From Streptosporangium brasiliense (GTDB taxonomy: Bacteria; Actinomycetota; Actinomycetes; Streptosporangiales; Streptosporangiaceae), in the NCBI RefSeq assembly GCF_030811595.1, contig NZ_JAUSRB010000002.1, forward strand, positions 1,984,001-2,048,000: a stretch of DNA of 64,000 bases, written 5' to 3'. The notes below the pieces were generated by a model that worked only from the letters and a program-made list of their open reading frames with translations, was not told where the DNA came from and did not search any database. The position numbers were made by a program, and so were the translations under genes. Below are positions 18,426 through 28,096 of the stretch, one piece after another. Each line of letters begins with the position of its first letter. The stretch's first letter is position 1.

Positions 18426-19535
18426 GTGGACGGTATGCAGGTGATCGACTGGGATCTCGCCGTAACGACCGGAACGCGCCTGGTGCGCCCCGGGCCGCAA
18501 GTGAGCCGAGAGGAGGCCCGGCAGGCGGTCGCGGAGCTGCGACAGCTGTCCCGCGAGGCCGAGGGGCACGTCCGGGAGTTCACCCGGATCGACACCGAGA
18601 CCGCGCCCCAGCCCGCCACGATCGTCGACCGGTCCGGCTGGATCAAGGCCAACGTCGAGGGCTTCCGGGTGGTCCTGGAGCCGCTGACCGAGCGGATGGC
18701 CGCGCGCCGGGACCAGACGCCGGCGATCGTGTCCGCGGTGGGATCGCGCATCACCGGGGTCGAGGTCGGCGCGGTGCTGGCCTTCCTCGCCTCCCGCGTC
18801 CTGGGCCAGTACGAACTGTTCCTGCCGCCCGACCCCGACGGCCAGGCGGCCGCCGGCCGGCTCACCCTGGTCGCGCCCAACATCGTCCACGCCGAGCAGG
18901 AGCTCAACGTCCATCCGCGTGACTTCCGCCTGTGGGTCTGCCTGCACGAGGAGACCCACCGGGTGCAGTTCACCGGCGTCCCCTGGCTGCGGGAATACGT
19001 CCGCTCCCAGATGACGGAGTTCCTGCTCGCCTCCGACATCGACCTGTCCACGCTCCTGGAGCGGCTCCGCTCGGCCGCCGACGCGGTCGCCGACGCCGTC
19101 CGGGGCGGTGAGGGCAACCTGATCGACGCGATCCAGACGCCCGAGCAGAAGGAGATCCTCGACCGGCTCACCGCGGTGATGACCCTGGTCGAGGGCCACG
19201 GCGACTACGTCATGGACGCGGTCGGCCCCTCGGTGGTCCCCTCGGTCGCCGACATCCGGGCCAAGTTCCACCACCGCAGGGAGGGCGGGTCCCGGCTCGA
19301 CCGCACGGTCCGCAAGCTGCTCGGCGTCGACCTCAAGATGAAGCAGTACGCCCAGGGGTCCGCCTTCGTCCGCACCGTCGTCGACAGCGTGGGCATGGAC
19401 GGCTTCAACAAGGTCTGGACCTCCCCGCAGACCCTCCCCACCCAGGACGAGATCAGCCACCCCGAGCGCTGGATCGCCAGGGTGATCGGCGACCCGGCCC
19501 TCCCCGCGGCCGAGGCCGACGGCACCACCGGCTGA
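18426..19535 (+). CDS. Zinc-dependent metalloprotease, DUF2342 family
   Basis: A 369-residue actinobacterial protein with the zincin motif HEETH at residues 174-178 (metal His174 and His178, catalytic Glu175). It is often annotated as an F420-biosynthesis-associated protein from genomic position, though its role is unknown. Further conserved stretches include [31 protein letters not shown] and [18 protein letters not shown]. No signal peptide is present. I prefer the GTG at 18426, because AGGAGAG lies ten bases upstream, over ATG 18435. It sits between dacB and tilS, its usual place in actinomycetes. Confidence 0.88.
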   Translation: MDGMQVIDWDLAVTTGTRLVRPGPQVSREEARQAVAELRQLSREAEGHVREFTRIDTETAPQPATIVDRSGWIKANVEGFRVVLEPLTERMAARRDQTPAIVSAVGSRITGVEVGAVLAFLASRVLGQYELFLPPDPDGQAAAGRLTLVAPNIVHAEQELNVHPRDFRLWVCLHEETHRVQFTGVPWLREYVRSQMTEFLLASDIDLSTLLERLRSAADAVADAVRGGEGNLIDAIQTPEQKEILDRLTAVMTLVEGHGDYVMDAVGPSVVPSVADIRAKFHHRREGGSRLDRTVRKLLGVDLKMKQYAQGSAFVRTVVDSVGMDGFNKVWTSPQTLPTQDEISHPERWIARVIGDPALPAAEADGTTG

Positions 19536-19578
19536 CCGGGCGGCGCCACCTGCCGCCGGGAGGCCGGACAATGGCGGC

Positions 19579-20595
19579 ATGGGTCCGCCTCCGGTCGTCG
19601 CCGATGTCCGCCGTGCCGTACGGCACGCCCTGGCCGACCTGGAGCCCGGCGACCTCGTGCTGGTCGCGTGCAGCGGCGGCGCCGACTCCCTGGCGCTCGC
19701 GGCGGGGCTGGGGGCCGTGGCGCCGCGCGCCGGGCTCCGCGCCGGGCTGCTGACCGTCGACCACGGCCTCCAGGAGGGTTCTCCGGACCGGGCCGCCGAC
19801 GTCGTACGGCTCGCCCCCGCCCTCGGGCTGCTCGGCCCCGTGGAGGCGCTGAGCGTCTCCGTGGGGATCTCGGGGGGCCCCGAGGCGGCGGCCAGGGAGG
19901 CGAGATACGCGGCGCTGTCGGAGGCCGCCGGGCGCCTCGGGGCGGCGGCCGTGCTGCTCGGGCACACCAGGGACGACCAGGCCGAGACCGTGCTGATGCG
20001 GCTGACCCGGGGGAGCGGGACGCGCTCGCTGGCGGGGATGCCCGCGCGGGCGGGACTCTACCGGCGGCCGCTGCTGGGGCTCGGCCGCGCGACGACCGTG
20101 GCGGCCTGCGCGGCGCTCGGGCTGTCCCCGTGGGACGACCCGCACAACCTCGACCCCCGCTACACCCGGGTCCGGGTCCGTGAGCGGCTGCTGCCCGCCC
20201 TGGAGGAGGGGCTCGGTCCCGGGGTCGCCGAGGCGCTCGCCCGGACCGCCGCGCTGTGCCGTGACGACGCCGACGCGCTCGACGAGTGGGCCGACGCCGT
20301 CTACGCGCGGGCGGCCGTCCCCGATTCCGCTCTAAGCGATATCGGGGCGGTGGCGGTGACCGTCTCGGAGGTGGCGGGGGTGCCGGCCGCGGTGCGGCGG
20401 CGGGTGCTGCGGCGGGCGGCGATCGAGGCCGGGGCCCCGCCCGGCACGCTCGCGGCCTGGCACATCCTCCAGGTCGACCGTCTGGTCACCGACTGGCGGG
20501 GGCAACGGCGGATAGAGGTCCCCGGTGGGGTGGGAGCGGTCCGCCGGTGTGGCACGCTGGTGTTCGCCAGACAGTCAGTACGCCCCGTCTTGTAA
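19579..20595 (+). CDS. tilS: tRNA(Ile)-lysidine synthetase
   Basis: A 338-residue ATP-dependent enzyme that modifies the wobble cytidine of the CAU anticodon tRNA-Ile to lysidine, which changes both amino acid and codon identity. The PP-loop SGGADS is at residues 32-37, VDHGLQ follows, and [15 protein letters not shown] and [11 protein letters not shown] complete the catalytic domain. The C-terminal part is short, as is usual in actinobacteria. It is followed 11 bases later by hpt, a pairing conserved in many bacteria. Confidence 0.93.
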   Translation: MGPPPVVADVRRAVRHALADLEPGDLVLVACSGGADSLALAAGLGAVAPRAGLRAGLLTVDHGLQEGSPDRAADVVRLAPALGLLGPVEALSVSVGISGGPEAAAREARYAALSEAAGRLGAAAVLLGHTRDDQAETVLMRLTRGSGTRSLAGMPARAGLYRRPLLGLGRATTVAACAALGLSPWDDPHNLDPRYTRVRVRERLLPALEEGLGPGVAEALARTAALCRDDADALDEWADAVYARAAVPDSALSDIGAVAVTVSEVAGVPAAVRRRVLRRAAIEAGAPPGTLAAWHILQVDRLVTDWRGQRRIEVPGGVGAVRRCGTLVFARQSVRPVL

Positions 20596-20606
20596 GGAAA
20601 TCCCAG

Positions 20607-21164
20607 GTGGACGCAGCCGACATGGGCAAGGACCTCTCGAAGGTCCTCATCCCGGAGGAAGAGCTCCAGGCAAAGATCAAGGAGCTCGCGAGCCGGATCG
20701 ACGAGGATTACGCGGGCAAGGACCTGCTGATCGTGGGAGTGCTCAAGGGGGCGGTCATGGTCATGGCCGACCTGGCCAGGGCGCTGCACGTGCCGGTCCA
20801 GATGGACTGGATGGCCGTCTCGTCCTATGGCGCCGGCACCAAGTCGTCGGGCGTCGTGCGCGTGCTCAAGGACCTCGACACCGACATCGCGGGCCGTCAC
20901 GTGCTGGTGGTCGAGGACATCATCGACTCCGGCCTGACCCTCTCGTGGCTGGTGCACAACCTGAAGTCGCGCAATCCCGCCTCCGTCGAGATCTGCGCCG
21001 CGCTGCGGAAGCCGGACGCGGTCAAGGTGCCGATCGATGTGAAATACATCGGTTTCGACATTCCCAACGAGTTCGTCATCGGTTACGGGCTCGACTACGC
21101 AGAGCGATATCGCAACCTTCCCTTCATTGGGACCCTTGCTCCGCATGTGTATGGAGCGGGCTGA
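20607..21164 (+). CDS. hpt: Hypoxanthine phosphoribosyltransferase
   Basis: A 185-residue purine salvage enzyme that converts hypoxanthine or guanine plus PRPP to IMP or GMP. The PRPP-binding motif VLVVEDIIDSGLTL is clear, with LKGAVMVMADLARAL upstream and DIPNEFVIGYGLDYAERYRNLP near the C terminus as in all family members. The GTG at 20607 follows AAGGAAA by six bases and is preferred over the ATG 15 bases further on. It is probably co-transcribed with tilS. Confidence 0.93.
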   Translation: MDAADMGKDLSKVLIPEEELQAKIKELASRIDEDYAGKDLLIVGVLKGAVMVMADLARALHVPVQMDWMAVSSYGAGTKSSGVVRVLKDLDTDIAGRHVLVVEDIIDSGLTLSWLVHNLKSRNPASVEICAALRKPDAVKVPIDVKYIGFDIPNEFVIGYGLDYAERYRNLPFIGTLAPHVYGAG

Positions 21165-21446
21165 AAAGTACGCCCTGCGCGAAGCGTGCCCTCCACGGCG
21201 GCGACATTGCTCATAGCGGCGGGGAACACCGGCCTACTTGACGTACGTTGGTAGGGCAAAGCCGGTACCGCCCGGGCAGTTACTGTGCGCGGCACGCCGG
21301 TGTACCTTCGGACTCCAAAGAGATGACCTTCCGGGGCGTCTCTGGGGAGTCAGTTGGAGCGGTTAGGGATACCGCGAACCCCGGGTCCGCCCGGGGTTGC
21401 CAGGCCTTGGTCAGGAAGGGACGGGCCCGCCGGGGTTCCGCATCGG

Positions 21447-23417
21447 ATGGATCTCAAGCGATTTACACGTGGGCCACTGCTGTGGATCCTGGGCATCGTC
21501 GTGCTGCTCCTGCTCGTGACCACGATGTGGAGCGGCGACGGCAATTTCGAGAAGACCGACACCTCGAAGATCGTTAGTTGGATCGACGAGGGCAAGGTCT
21601 CCAACGCGAAGATCATCGACAAGGACCAGCGCATCGAGGTCACCACGACCGACGGCAAGCGCTACTACTCCTCGTGGGTGACCGGTCAGGGCGTCCAGCT
21701 CGCCGACCAGCTCCAGCAGGCCAAGAAGGCCAACAAGCTCGCCAAGGACTACACCGTCGACGTGCCGAAGGAGAACTTCCTCCTCGGCCTCCTGGTGAGC
21801 TTCCTGCCGATCGTCATCATCGTGCTGATCTTCCTGTTCATCATGAACCAGATGCAGGGCGGCGGCTCCCGGGTGATGAACTTCGGCAAGTCGAAGGCCA
21901 AGCTCATCACCAAGGACACCCCGAAGACCACCTTCGCCGACGTCGCGGGCGCCGACGAGGCCATCGAGGAGCTCCAGGAGATCAAGGAGTTCCTGCAGGC
22001 CCCGGCCAAGTTCCAGGCGATCGGCGCGAAGATCCCCAAGGGCGTCCTCCTCTACGGCCCGCCCGGAACCGGTAAGACCCTGCTCGCCAGGGCCGTCGCC
22101 GGTGAGGCCGGGGTGCCGTTCTACTCGATCTCCGGCTCCGACTTCGTCGAGATGTTCGTCGGTGTCGGCGCCTCCCGGGTCCGCGACCTGTTCGAGCAGG
22201 CCAAGGCGAACGCCCCGGCGATCATCTTCATCGACGAGATCGACGCGGTGGGCCGCCACCGCGGCGCCGGCCTCGGCGGTGGCCACGACGAGCGCGAGCA
22301 GACCCTGAACCAGCTCCTCGTGGAGATGGACGGCTTCGACGTCAAGGGCGGCGTGATCCTGATCGCCGCGACCAACCGGCCCGACATCCTCGACCCGGCG
22401 CTGCTCCGTCCGGGCCGTTTCGACCGGCAGGTCACCGTCGACCGCCCCGACCTGGAGGGCCGCAAGGGCATCCTCCGGGTGCACGGCCGCGGCAAGCCGT
22501 TCGCCGAAGGGGTCGACCTCGACGTCATCGCCCGCCGGACGCCCGGTTTCACCGGCGCCGACCTGGCCAACGTGATCAACGAGGCCGCGCTGCTCACCGC
22601 GCGCGCCGACCAGAAGCTGATCACGATGGAGATGCTCGAGGAGTCCATCGACCGCGTGATGGCCGGTCCGGAGCGCAAGACCCGCGTCATGTCGGACCAG
22701 GAGAAGAAGATCATCGCGTACCACGAGGGCGGCCACGCCCTGGTGGCGCACGCGCTGCCCAACTCCGACCCGGTCCACAAGATCACGATCCTGTCCCGCG
22801 GCCGCGCCCTCGGTTACACGATGACGCTGCCGATGGAGGACAAGTTCCTGGCGACCCGCTCGGAGATGATGGACCAGCTCGCGATGTTGCTGGGCGGCCG
22901 CACGGCGGAGGAGCTCGTCTTCCACGAGCCCACCACCGGCGCCTCCAACGACATCGAGAAGGCCACCTCCATCGCCCGCCGCATGGTCACCGAGTACGGC
23001 ATGAGCGAGCAGCTCGGCGCCCGCAAGTTCGGCACCGGCAACGCCGAGGTCTTCCTCGGCCGTGAGATGGGCCACGAGCGCGACTACTCCGAGAAGATCG
23101 CCTCCACGATCGACGAGGAGGTGCGCCGCCTCATCGAGGCCGCGCACGACCAGGCCTGGGAGATCCTCGTCGAATACCGCGACGTGCTCGACAACCTGGT
23201 GCTGGAGCTCATGGAGAAGGAGACGCTCTCCCGCGACCAGGTGCTGCAGATCTTCGCGCCGGTCGTCGTCAAGGAGAAGCGCCCCTCCTACTCCGGCTAC
23301 GGCAAGCGGCTGCCGTCGAACCGGCCGCCGATCCTGACGCCGAAGGAGCAGTCGGGCAACGGCGCCCTCCCGGCGGGAGCGGGCCACACCGACACCGTGC
23401 CCAGGGACGGGAACTGA
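21447..23417 (+). CDS. ftsH: ATP-dependent zinc metalloprotease FtsH
   Basis: A 656-residue membrane-anchored AAA+ protease that removes damaged membrane proteins and regulates unstable factors. Two hydrophobic spans bracket a small extracellular domain (about residues 10-27 and 110-132). The AAA domain has GPPGTGKT near residue 204, [12 protein letters not shown] and the second region of homology with [17 protein letters not shown]. The zinc site HEGGH is at 426-430. The C-terminal tail is Pro/Gly rich. The 282-base gap before it has no supported gene. ATG 21447 begins a proper signal anchor ([15 protein letters not shown]) but has only a weak ribosome site. folE starts four bases after the stop. 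Confidence 0.95.
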   Translation: MDLKRFTRGPLLWILGIVVLLLLVTTMWSGDGNFEKTDTSKIVSWIDEGKVSNAKIIDKDQRIEVTTTDGKRYYSSWVTGQGVQLADQLQQAKKANKLAKDYTVDVPKENFLLGLLVSFLPIVIIVLIFLFIMNQMQGGGSRVMNFGKSKAKLITKDTPKTTFADVAGADEAIEELQEIKEFLQAPAKFQAIGAKIPKGVLLYGPPGTGKTLLARAVAGEAGVPFYSISGSDFVEMFVGVGASRVRDLFEQAKANAPAIIFIDEIDAVGRHRGAGLGGGHDEREQTLNQLLVEMDGFDVKGGVILIAATNRPDILDPALLRPGRFDRQVTVDRPDLEGRKGILRVHGRGKPFAEGVDLDVIARRTPGFTGADLANVINEAALLTARADQKLITMEMLEESIDRVMAGPERKTRVMSDQEKKIIAYHEGGHALVAHALPNSDPVHKITILSRGRALGYTMTLPMEDKFLATRSEMMDQLAMLLGGRTAEELVFHEPTTGASNDIEKATSIARRMVTEYGMSEQLGARKFGTGNAEVFLGREMGHERDYSEKIASTIDEEVRRLIEAAHDQAWEILVEYRDVLDNLVLELMEKETLSRDQVLQIFAPVVVKEKRPSYSGYGKRLPSNRPPILTPKEQSGNGALPAGAGHTDTVPRDGN

Positions 23418-23420
23418 AGC

Positions 23421-24002
23421 GTGAGCGTGAAGCCGTTGCAGGTCGACTCGGCCCGGATCGAGAAAGCAGTCCGCGAGATCCTCATCGCGCTCGGTGAGGA
23501 TCCGGACCGGGACGGCCTGCAGGAGACCCCGGCCCGCGTGGCCCGCGCCTACGCGGAGCAGTTCGCCGGGCTGGGGCAGACCCCGGAAGACGTGCTGTCC
23601 ACGGTCTTCGACGTCGACCACGACGAGATGGTGCTCGTCCGTGACATCGAGGTCTATTCCACCTGCGAGCACCACCTGGTGCCCTTCCACGGCCTCGCCC
23701 ACGTCGGCTACATCCCGAACGAGAAGGGTCAGGTCACCGGCCTGTCCAAGCTGGCCCGCCTCGTCGACGTCTACGCCCGCCGCCCCCAGGTGCAGGAGCG
23801 GATGACCTCGCAGATCGCCGACGCGCTCATGAGCGTGCTGGAGCCCCGCGGGGTCATCGTGGTGATCGAGTGCGAACACCTCTGCATGACCATGCGGGGT
23901 GTCCGCAAGCCCGGCGCCAAGACCATCACCTCGTCCGTGCGCGGCGACTTCCGCACCAGCGACAAGACCCGCGCCGAGGCCATGGCGCTCATCCTCCGCT
24001 GA
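23421..24002 (+). CDS. folE: GTP cyclohydrolase I
   Basis: A 193-residue enzyme that opens GTP to 7,8-dihydroneopterin triphosphate, the first step of folate synthesis. Zinc ligands lie in [12 protein letters not shown] and in [11 protein letters not shown], and [23 protein letters not shown] is the family signature. Its GTG start lies just three bases after the ftsH stop, so the two genes share a transcript. A strong hairpin follows it, which separates it from folP. Confidence 0.95.
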   Translation: MSVKPLQVDSARIEKAVREILIALGEDPDRDGLQETPARVARAYAEQFAGLGQTPEDVLSTVFDVDHDEMVLVRDIEVYSTCEHHLVPFHGLAHVGYIPNEKGQVTGLSKLARLVDVYARRPQVQERMTSQIADALMSVLEPRGVIVVIECEHLCMTMRGVRKPGAKTITSSVRGDFRTSDKTRAEAMALILR

Positions 24003-24052
24003 GCCCGAGCCCGAGCCCGAGCCAGTCCGAGCCCTTGCCCGCAGAGACCCCG

Positions 24053-24089
24053 CCTTGTCCGGACCGCCACGGCGGTCCGGACAAGGTTT
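24053..24089 (+). terminator. Terminator after folE
   Basis: Arms CCTTGTCCGGACCGCC at 24053-24068 and GGCGGTCCGGACAAGG at 24071-24086 pair over 16 bp with a two-base centre, followed by TTT. A run of GAGCCC repeats lies between the stop codon and the hairpin. Confidence 0.85.
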
Positions 24090-24267
24090 CTGCGTTGCGG
24101 CCGGGTTCGAAAGCCCTCCGATCCCGCTCCGTCCGGGCTAATATCTCCACACTCGCCAAGGTCCGGCATGCGCGGCCGACTGCCTCGGGATGGACGGGCT
24201 GATTCGTTATGGCACAAGCTGGACCCGCGAGATGGGCGAAGAGTGGACAACGCCTAGGCTTGTCCGC

Positions 24268-25119
24268 ATGACTACGTGGAGTGTGCCGGGGATGCCCGAC
24301 AAGGGCCGATGCCTGGTGATGGGCGTGGTCAACGTGACCCCCGACTCGTTCTCCGACGGCGGGCGGTGGTTCGACCCGGCGGCCGCCGTACGGCATGGCC
24401 TGGAGCTGGTCGAGCAGGGCGCCGACATCGTCGACGTGGGCGGGGAGTCCACCAGGCCCGGAGCGGCGCGGGTGTCGCTCGAGGAGGAGCTGGCCAGGGT
24501 CGAGCCGGTCATCAGGGAGCTGAGCCGTGCGGGTGTCACGGTCAGTGTCGACACCATGCGGGCCGAGGTGGCGCAGGCGGCCGTGGACGCCGGGGCGAGG
24601 CTGGTCAACGACGTCAGCGGCGGTCTGGCGGACCCGGCGATGCCGAGGGTCGTCGCCGCCTCCGGCGTCCCGTACGTGGTGATGCACTGGCGGGGGCACA
24701 GCCACACGATGAACAGCAGGGCGGTCTACGACGACGTCGTGACCGAGGTGCGGGAGGAACTGTCCAAGCGGATCGCCTCCGTGCTGGCCGAGGGGGTGGC
24801 CGACAGTCAGATCGTGATCGACCCGGGTCTGGGCTTCTCCAAGAACCCCGAACACAACTGGGCCCTGCTGGCGGGCGTCGACCGGCTCGCCGAGCTGGGC
24901 CACCCGCTGCTCATCGGGGCCTCGCGGAAACGATTCCTGGGCCGGCTGCTGGCGGACCCGGACGGCACCCCGCGTCCTTTCAGTCGCAGTGATGACGCCA
25001 CGCTCGCCGTGACCGCCCTCGTCGCCCAGGCGGGGGCATGGTGTGTGCGAGTGCACGACGTACGCCCGAACGCGGACGCCGTCCGCGTGGCTGCCGCAGT
25101 CCAGGGAGCGAGAGCATGA
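24268..25119 (+). CDS. folP: Dihydropteroate synthase
   Basis: A 283-residue TIM-barrel enzyme that joins p-aminobenzoate to dihydropterin pyrophosphate; it is the sulfonamide target. Signatures present are MGVVNVTPDSFSDGG, DVGGESTRPGA, NDVSGG, DPGLGFSKNPEHN and GASRKRFLG. The ATG at 24268 gives a normal length, although its ribosome site is weak. It heads a tight run in which every following gene overlaps the previous one by four bases. Confidence 0.95.
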   Translation: MTTWSVPGMPDKGRCLVMGVVNVTPDSFSDGGRWFDPAAAVRHGLELVEQGADIVDVGGESTRPGAARVSLEEELARVEPVIRELSRAGVTVSVDTMRAEVAQAAVDAGARLVNDVSGGLADPAMPRVVAASGVPYVVMHWRGHSHTMNSRAVYDDVVTEVREELSKRIASVLAEGVADSQIVIDPGLGFSKNPEHNWALLAGVDRLAELGHPLLIGASRKRFLGRLLADPDGTPRPFSRSDDATLAVTALVAQAGAWCVRVHDVRPNADAVRVAAAVQGARA

Positions 25120-25556
25120 GCGTCGACACCACCGCTGTCGAGACGGTCAACCAGGCGTTCTACACCGCCATCGAGAACGCGGATCTCGACAGGATGACCG
25201 AGATCTGGGCCGAAGACGTCGACGGCGAGCAGGTGAGCTGCGTGCACCCGGGGTGGCCGATCGTGAACGGCCGCCAGGAGGTGCTGCGCTCCTGGGCGCT
25301 CATCATGGCCAACACCCCCTACATCCAGTTCGTGCTGACCGACGTCCGCGTCATGGTCCTGGGCGATGTGGCCATTCTCACCTGCGAGGAGAACATCCTC
25401 ACCGCCGGTGACGAGGGCGACTCCAGCTTCGCCGCGGGCAAGGTGGTGGCGAGCAACACCTTCATCAGGACGGCGGCGGGCTGGCGGCTCTGGCTGCACC
25501 ACGGTTCGCCGGTGCTGCAGGGCGACGAGGACGAGGAAGAAGAGGAAGCCGCGTGA
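25116..25556 (+). CDS. NTF2/SnoaL-like protein between folP and folB
   Basis: A 146-residue single-domain protein with the cone-shaped NTF2-like fold (AVETVNQAFYTAIENADLDRMTEIWAEDV, then CVHPGWPIVNGRQEVLRSW). It ends in an acidic tail (DEDEEEEEAA). The ATG overlaps the folP stop as ATGA. Such a gene is regularly found at this place in actinomycete folate operons, which suggests a folate-linked role, but no activity is known to me. Confidence 0.82.
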   Translation: MSVDTTAVETVNQAFYTAIENADLDRMTEIWAEDVDGEQVSCVHPGWPIVNGRQEVLRSWALIMANTPYIQFVLTDVRVMVLGDVAILTCEENILTAGDEGDSSFAAGKVVASNTFIRTAAGWRLWLHHGSPVLQGDEDEEEEEAA

Positions 25557-25915
25557 CAGACCGGATCAGCGTCAAGGGCCTGCGGGCACGGGGACGGCAC
25601 GGCGTGCTGGCCGCCGAGCGCGAGCTCGGCCAGGAGTTCGTCGTCGACGCCACGCTCTTCCTCGACACGGCGCCCGCGGCGGCCGGGGACGACCTCACCA
25701 GGACCGTGCACTACGGCGAGCTCGCCCAGGACCTGGTGAAGGTCGTGGAGGGCGAGCCGGTCAACCTGATCGAGACGCTGGCCCAGCGCCTGGCGGAGGT
25801 CTGCCTGGCGCGCGAGCAGGTGCTGTCGGCGGAGATCAGTGTGCACAAGCCGGCCGCGCCGATCCCGCTGCCGTTCGACGACGTGGTAGTGACGATCACC
25901 CGGAGCCGGGGATGA
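25553..25915 (+). CDS. folB: Dihydroneopterin aldolase
   Basis: A 120-residue enzyme that converts 7,8-dihydroneopterin to 6-hydroxymethyl-dihydropterin and glycolaldehyde. The sequence has the family features GLRARGRHGVLAAERELGQEFVVDATL, TVHYGELAQDLVKVVEGEPVNLIETLA and a late Lys in VHKPAAPIP. It starts with GTG 25553 overlapping the preceding stop as GTGA, and its own stop overlaps folK. Confidence 0.94.
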   Translation: MTDRISVKGLRARGRHGVLAAERELGQEFVVDATLFLDTAPAAAGDDLTRTVHYGELAQDLVKVVEGEPVNLIETLAQRLAEVCLAREQVLSAEISVHKPAAPIPLPFDDVVVTITRSRG

Positions 25916-26409
25916 AGGTCGTGCTGGCGCTCGGCAGCAACCTGGGTGACCGGTTCGAGACGCTGCAGGGCGCGCTCGACGCGCTCTTCGACGCCCCCGA
26001 GCTCGACTTCGTCGCGGTCTCGCCCGTATACGAGACCGACCCGTTCGGCGGCCCCGAGCAGGGCCCCTACCTCAACGCGGTGGTGATCGCGCAGACCACC
26101 CTGGGACCCCGGACGCTCCTTGAGCGCGCCCAGGGGGTGGAGAACGCCTTCGGCAGGGTCCGCCAGGAGCGGTGGGGGCCGCGCACCCTGGACGTCGACC
26201 TGATCGCCGTGGGCGACGTCACCGCCGACGACCCCGAGCTGACGCTGCCGCACCCCAGGGCGCACGAGCGCGCGTTCGTGCTGGTGCCGTGGCTGCGGGC
26301 CGATCCGGACGCGGTGCTGGCCGGGCGCAGGGTCGAGGACCTGCTGGCCGGGCTGGACCAGGACTACGTGCGGCTGCGTGCCGATCTGACGCTGCAGAGG
26401 CCCATTTGA
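25912..26409 (+). CDS. folK: 2-amino-4-hydroxy-6-hydroxymethyldihydropteridine pyrophosphokinase
   Basis: A 165-residue kinase that transfers pyrophosphate from ATP to hydroxymethyl-dihydropterin, giving the substrate of FolP. The N terminus LALGSNLGDR, the PVYETDPFGG loop, NAV and the signature RWGPRTLDVDLIA with the magnesium-binding Asp pair are all present, as is LPHPRAHERAFVLVPW. It overlaps folB by four bases (ATGA) and the next gene by four. Confidence 0.95.
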   Translation: MKVVLALGSNLGDRFETLQGALDALFDAPELDFVAVSPVYETDPFGGPEQGPYLNAVVIAQTTLGPRTLLERAQGVENAFGRVRQERWGPRTLDVDLIAVGDVTADDPELTLPHPRAHERAFVLVPWLRADPDAVLAGRRVEDLLAGLDQDYVRLRADLTLQRPI

Positions 26410-26858
26410 AGCCGACCCGTCCCGGCGTGCTCGTCGGTCTCGTCGTCGTGTTCGCGATCATCACCTGGGCGCTGCTGAAGCCTCTTTACTCGTCCCTGCC
26501 GACCGTGCCGTGGACCGCGATCCCCACGGTGCTCCTGCTGGCGATCGGCGAGATCTACAGCGGGTGGATGACGAAGGCCAGGATCGAGCGCAAGGGCGAC
26601 ACCAAACCCGTCGAGCCGCTGGCGGTGGCCCGGCTGGCGGCCCTCGCCAAGGCCTCCGCGTACGGCGGGGCGATCTTCGGCGGCGTCTTCGCCGGGTTCA
26701 CGATCTACACCGCCGACCTGCTGGAGCAGGGCGTGCCCCGCCGCGACTTCCTCATCGCCGGCGGCTCGTTCGTGGGCTGCGTGGTGCTGGTCTGCGCCGC
26801 CCTCTACCTCGAATACTGCTGCAAGGTGCCCAAGGACTCCTCGGAGGAGGACCGCTAG
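26406..26858 (+). CDS. DUF3180 membrane protein
   Basis: A 150-residue membrane protein with four hydrophobic spans, at about residues 7-24, 36-50, 80-100 and 115-138, the plan of the DUF3180 family. Function unknown. It begins with TTG at 26406, overlapping the folK stop as TTGA; no other start fits. It closes the folP operon, as in other actinomycetes. An extra CC pair in YLEYCCKVPK lies at the end of the last span. Confidence 0.85.
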   Translation: MKPTRPGVLVGLVVVFAIITWALLKPLYSSLPTVPWTAIPTVLLLAIGEIYSGWMTKARIERKGDTKPVEPLAVARLAALAKASAYGGAIFGGVFAGFTIYTADLLEQGVPRRDFLIAGGSFVGCVVLVCAALYLEYCCKVPKDSSEEDR

Positions 26859-26882
26859 CCCCGGGGCGGCGCGGCCCGTGCG

Positions 26883-28079
26883 TCACTTGTCGATGTCGCC
26901 CACGACGAAGAACATCGACCCCAGGATGGCCACCATGTCGGAGACCAGGTGGCCGGGGAGCATCTCGCGCAGCACCTGGACGTTGTTGTAGGAGGCCGAG
27001 CGGAGCTTCATCCGCCAGGGGGTCTTCTCGCCGCGGGAGACCAGATAGTAGCCGTTGATGCCGAGCGGGTTCTCGGTCCAGGCGTAGGTGTGGCCCTCGG
27101 GCACCTTGAGCACCTTGGGCAGGCGCTGGTTGACCGGCCCCTGCGGCAGCTCCCGGAGCCGCTCCAGGCAGGCGTCGGCCAGGTCCAGGGAGACCTTCAC
27201 CTGCTCCAGCAGCACCTCGAACCGGGCGTGGCAGTCTCCGGCCGTCCGGGTGACGACCCGCACCGGCAGCTCGCCGTAGGCGAGGTAGGGCTCGTCCCTG
27301 CGCAGGTCGAGGTCGACCCCGGAGGCGCGGGCGATCGGGCCGCTCACGCCGTACTGCATGATCGTCTCCCGGTCCAGCACGCCCACCCCGACCGTGCGGG
27401 CCAGGAAGATCTCGTTCCCGGCGATCAGGTGCTCGATGTCGGGCAGCCGCCGCCGCACGTCCGCGACGGCGCGCCCGGCGCGGTCCGTCCAGCCCTCGGG
27501 CACGTCCTCCTTGAGGCCGCCGACCCGGTTGAACATGTAGTGCATCCGGCCGCCGGAGATCTCCTCCATCACGGCCTGGAGGGTCTCGCGCTCCCGGAAG
27601 GCGTAGAAGACCGGGGTGATCGCGCCGAGCTCCAGCGGATAGGAGCCGAGGAACATCAGGTGGCTGAGGACCCGGTTGAGCTCGGCCAGGAGCGTGCGCA
27701 TCCAGACCGCCCGGACCGGCACCTCCATGCCGAGCATCCGCTCCACCGCGAGCACGACGCCCAGCTCGTTGGCGAACGCCGACAGCCAGTCGTGCCGGTT
27801 GGCCAGCACGATGATCTGCCGGTAGTCGCGCACCTCGAACAGCTTCTCCGCGCCGCGGTGCATGTAGCCCACGATCGGCTCGGCCGCGCTGATCCGCTCC
27901 CCGTCCAGGGTGAGCCGCAGCCGCAGCACCCCGTGGGTGGACGGATGCTGCGGCCCGATGTTGAGGACCATGTCCTCGGTCGCGAGCTCCTTGCCGCGCA
28001 CTCCGTGCACGGCGTCCGCTCCGGCGCCGATCCCTACGCTGATCTCCCGGGGCGCGCCTCCGGCACGACGCTCAGTCAT
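26883..28079 (-). CDS. nuoD: Orphan NADH-quinone oxidoreductase 49-kDa subunit (NuoD-like)
   Basis: A 398-residue homologue of the complex I subunit that forms part of the quinone site. [44 protein letters not shown], and [18 protein letters not shown] are intact, and so is the C-terminal [12 protein letters not shown]. No other nuo gene is near it, so this is a second copy outside the 14-gene cluster, comparable to the nuoD2 of streptomycetes at the same locus. It starts 17 bases after the stop of the class V aminotransferase gene on the same strand and may share the SAM-controlled transcript. Confidence 0.9.
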   Translation of the reverse strand: MTERRAGGAPREISVGIGAGADAVHGVRGKELATEDMVLNIGPQHPSTHGVLRLRLTLDGERISAAEPIVGYMHRGAEKLFEVRDYRQIIVLANRHDWLSAFANELGVVLAVERMLGMEVPVRAVWMRTLLAELNRVLSHLMFLGSYPLELGAITPVFYAFRERETLQAVMEEISGGRMHYMFNRVGGLKEDVPEGWTDRAGRAVADVRRRLPDIEHLIAGNEIFLARTVGVGVLDRETIMQYGVSGPIARASGVDLDLRRDEPYLAYGELPVRVVTRTAGDCHARFEVLLEQVKVSLDLADACLERLRELPQGPVNQRLPKVLKVPEGHTYAWTENPLGINGYYLVSRGEKTPWRMKLRSASYNNVQVLREMLPGHLVSDMVAILGSMFFVVGDIDK

Positions 28080-28096
28080 AGGGCCATGCTGTCACG

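Noticed and set aside
21411..23879. Long minus-strand frame of 822 codons opposite ftsH and folE
   Set aside because: It is the mirror of highly conserved genes in GC-rich DNA; its composition (Leu, Val, Gly, His rich) carries no domain and the plus-strand genes are certain.
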